Assembly (NCBI RefSeq): GCF_945957525.1
Contig: NZ_CAMFLA010000014.1
Span: 1 to 64,000, forward strand
Direction: 5' to 3'
From: an uncultured Aquitalea sp.
Lineage (GTDB): Bacteria > Pseudomonadota > Gammaproteobacteria > Burkholderiales > Chromobacteriaceae
DNA: 64,000 bases
Numbering within the stretch: position 1 is the first letter of the stretch; every line of letters begins with the position of its first letter. Of this stretch, positions 63,215-64,000 are shown piece after piece. The position numbers and the translations under genes were made by a program. Under the pieces are notes generated by a model, which was given only the letters and a program-made list of their open reading frames with translations, did not search any database and had not been told where the DNA came from.

Positions 63215-63946
63215 TTAATCCTTCATATTGAGATAGCGGGCAACGATGCGCGCCATGGCGCCATCTTTCTGCATGCCGCGCAGCTGCTCGTTGAGTTGAT
63301 GCACTTGCGCGTCCGCCATGCCCACATTGCAGGCCAGATACATGAAGGTGGTGTTGAAAGTGAGCACCGGCTTGAGTTGGCTGGCGTGCTCGCGCGCCAC
63401 CAAATAAGCGCCCAGATATTTGCCGGTGGCCCAGAAGTCGATGCGACCGGCCAAGAGCTTGCGCACGTTTTGCTGGTCGGTACTGGCCAGATCCACATCA
63501 AAGCCTCGGTCTATCAAGTACTGGGACACCGCATCGCCGCTATAGCCGCCCAGGCGGTAAGGCCGCACTTCCTCCAGCGCCAGCACATTGTGACTGTTGT
63601 CGGCCCGGGCGTAGAGCACCCAGGGGTTTTCCACCAGCGGGCCTATCCATTTGAGCTGATGTTCCCGCGCGTCGGTGCGGGTGGTGGAGTAAACACAGGT
63701 ATTGGCGTCCAGCACGGCGGAATTGAAGGCGCGAATCCACGGCATGAGTTCGATGGTGTAACTGACGCCGGCGCGCTTGAGCAGCTCCTGCACGATTTCG
63801 GTGGACAGGCCGGAAACCTTGCCATTGCCGGCGGGCATGTTGAAGGGCGGATAGTCTTCAGTGAGCAAGCGCAGGCCGGCGGCCTCGACGGCCGCGGCGG
63901 ACAGGAAACAACTCAGCGCAATGCCGGCGATAAGGCGAATGGTCAT
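63215..63946 (-). CDS. Periplasmic amino-acid-type substrate-binding protein (SBP family 3)
   Basis: A 243-residue protein with a Sec signal peptide (LIAGIALSCFLSAAAVEA, cleavage near 22) and a family 3 solute-binding fold: LRLLTEDYPPFNMPAGNGKV, GLSTEIVQELLKRAGVSYTI, VYSTTRTDAREHQLKWIGPL, RLGGYSGDAVSQYLIDRGFD. No ABC permease or ATPase is adjacent within the window. The family is split between transporters and stand-alone binding proteins; the ligand cannot be read from sequence. Confidence 0.88.
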   Translation of the reverse strand: MTIRLIAGIALSCFLSAAAVEAAGLRLLTEDYPPFNMPAGNGKVSGLSTEIVQELLKRAGVSYTIELMPWIRAFNSAVLDANTCVYSTTRTDAREHQLKWIGPLVENPWVLYARADNSHNVLALEEVRPYRLGGYSGDAVSQYLIDRGFDVDLASTDQQNVRKLLAGRIDFWATGKYLGAYLVAREHASQLKPVLTFNTTFMYLACNVGMADAQVHQLNEQLRGMQKDGAMARIVARYLNMKD

Positions 63947-64000
63947 GTCGGCGCCCCTTCTGGTCAGACTGTTTATCCAGTGTAGTCGACCGGCCAGACA

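Overview
The window is a chromosomal segment of a betaproteobacterium, most likely order Neisseriales and family Chromobacteriaceae. This rests on GC content (roughly 60-65% by eye), protein flavour, and typical betaproteobacterial gene order: his genes followed by hinT and tatABC; a ctaB/ctaA/SURF1/coxCGAB cluster with DUF2909 and DUF2970 genes; and sigma factor-DUF3619-DUF3106-RDD. I cannot name the genus. I see no rRNA, tRNA, CRISPR array, phage or insertion sequence. Nearly all of it is housekeeping DNA, tightly packed and mostly on the minus strand.

Layout from left to right. 1-5875 is a biofilm adhesin and type I secretion block: the N-terminus of a giant LapA-like adhesin, a LuxR-type regulator, a LapC-like membrane fusion protein and a LapB-like ABC exporter. 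6184-8391 holds DUF2069, tatCBA and hinT. 8411-16188 is the histidine pathway, transcribed hisG-D-(substrate-binding protein)-C-B-H-A-F-I-E, with a terminator-like hairpin between hisA and hisF. 16225-16989 is a YcgR-like c-di-GMP protein. 17039-25362 is a caa3-type cytochrome oxidase cluster with its heme A and copper assembly factors. 25716-33335 carries bioD, leuA (fused to an N-terminal DNA-binding-like domain), pssA, ilvC, ilvH and ilvB. 33555-35445 (+) is the sigma factor operon. 35538-45002 holds guaD and a divergent MarR regulator, mntH, a lytic transglycosylase, proS, kup (+) and a GNAT-AmpD fusion. 45383-52824 holds a hemerythrin, transaldolase, a Dabb protein, phoBR, an Lrp regulator, an AstE-like peptidase and gap. 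52999-60308 is a complete GlcNAc operon: nagR-nagA-nagB-II-(EIIA-HPr-EI)-nagE. 60738-63946 holds an EamA exporter, an orphan tolQ, a TsaC-like protein and a substrate-binding protein.

Two genome-scale signals stand out. The 9-mer TTGGCCGAA or its complement occurs at least 27 times in 64 kb, where under one is expected by chance, and twice it forms inverted pairs inside terminators. That is how DNA uptake sequences behave in Neisseria, but the motif is different. A 103-bp repeat with matching inverted ends occurs twice (29681 and 45200). Other points for follow-up are the LeuA fusion with a perfect dyad at its promoter, the GNAT-AmpD fusion, 11-bp-phased repeats at the nag promoter, and a possible small RNA upstream of phoB.
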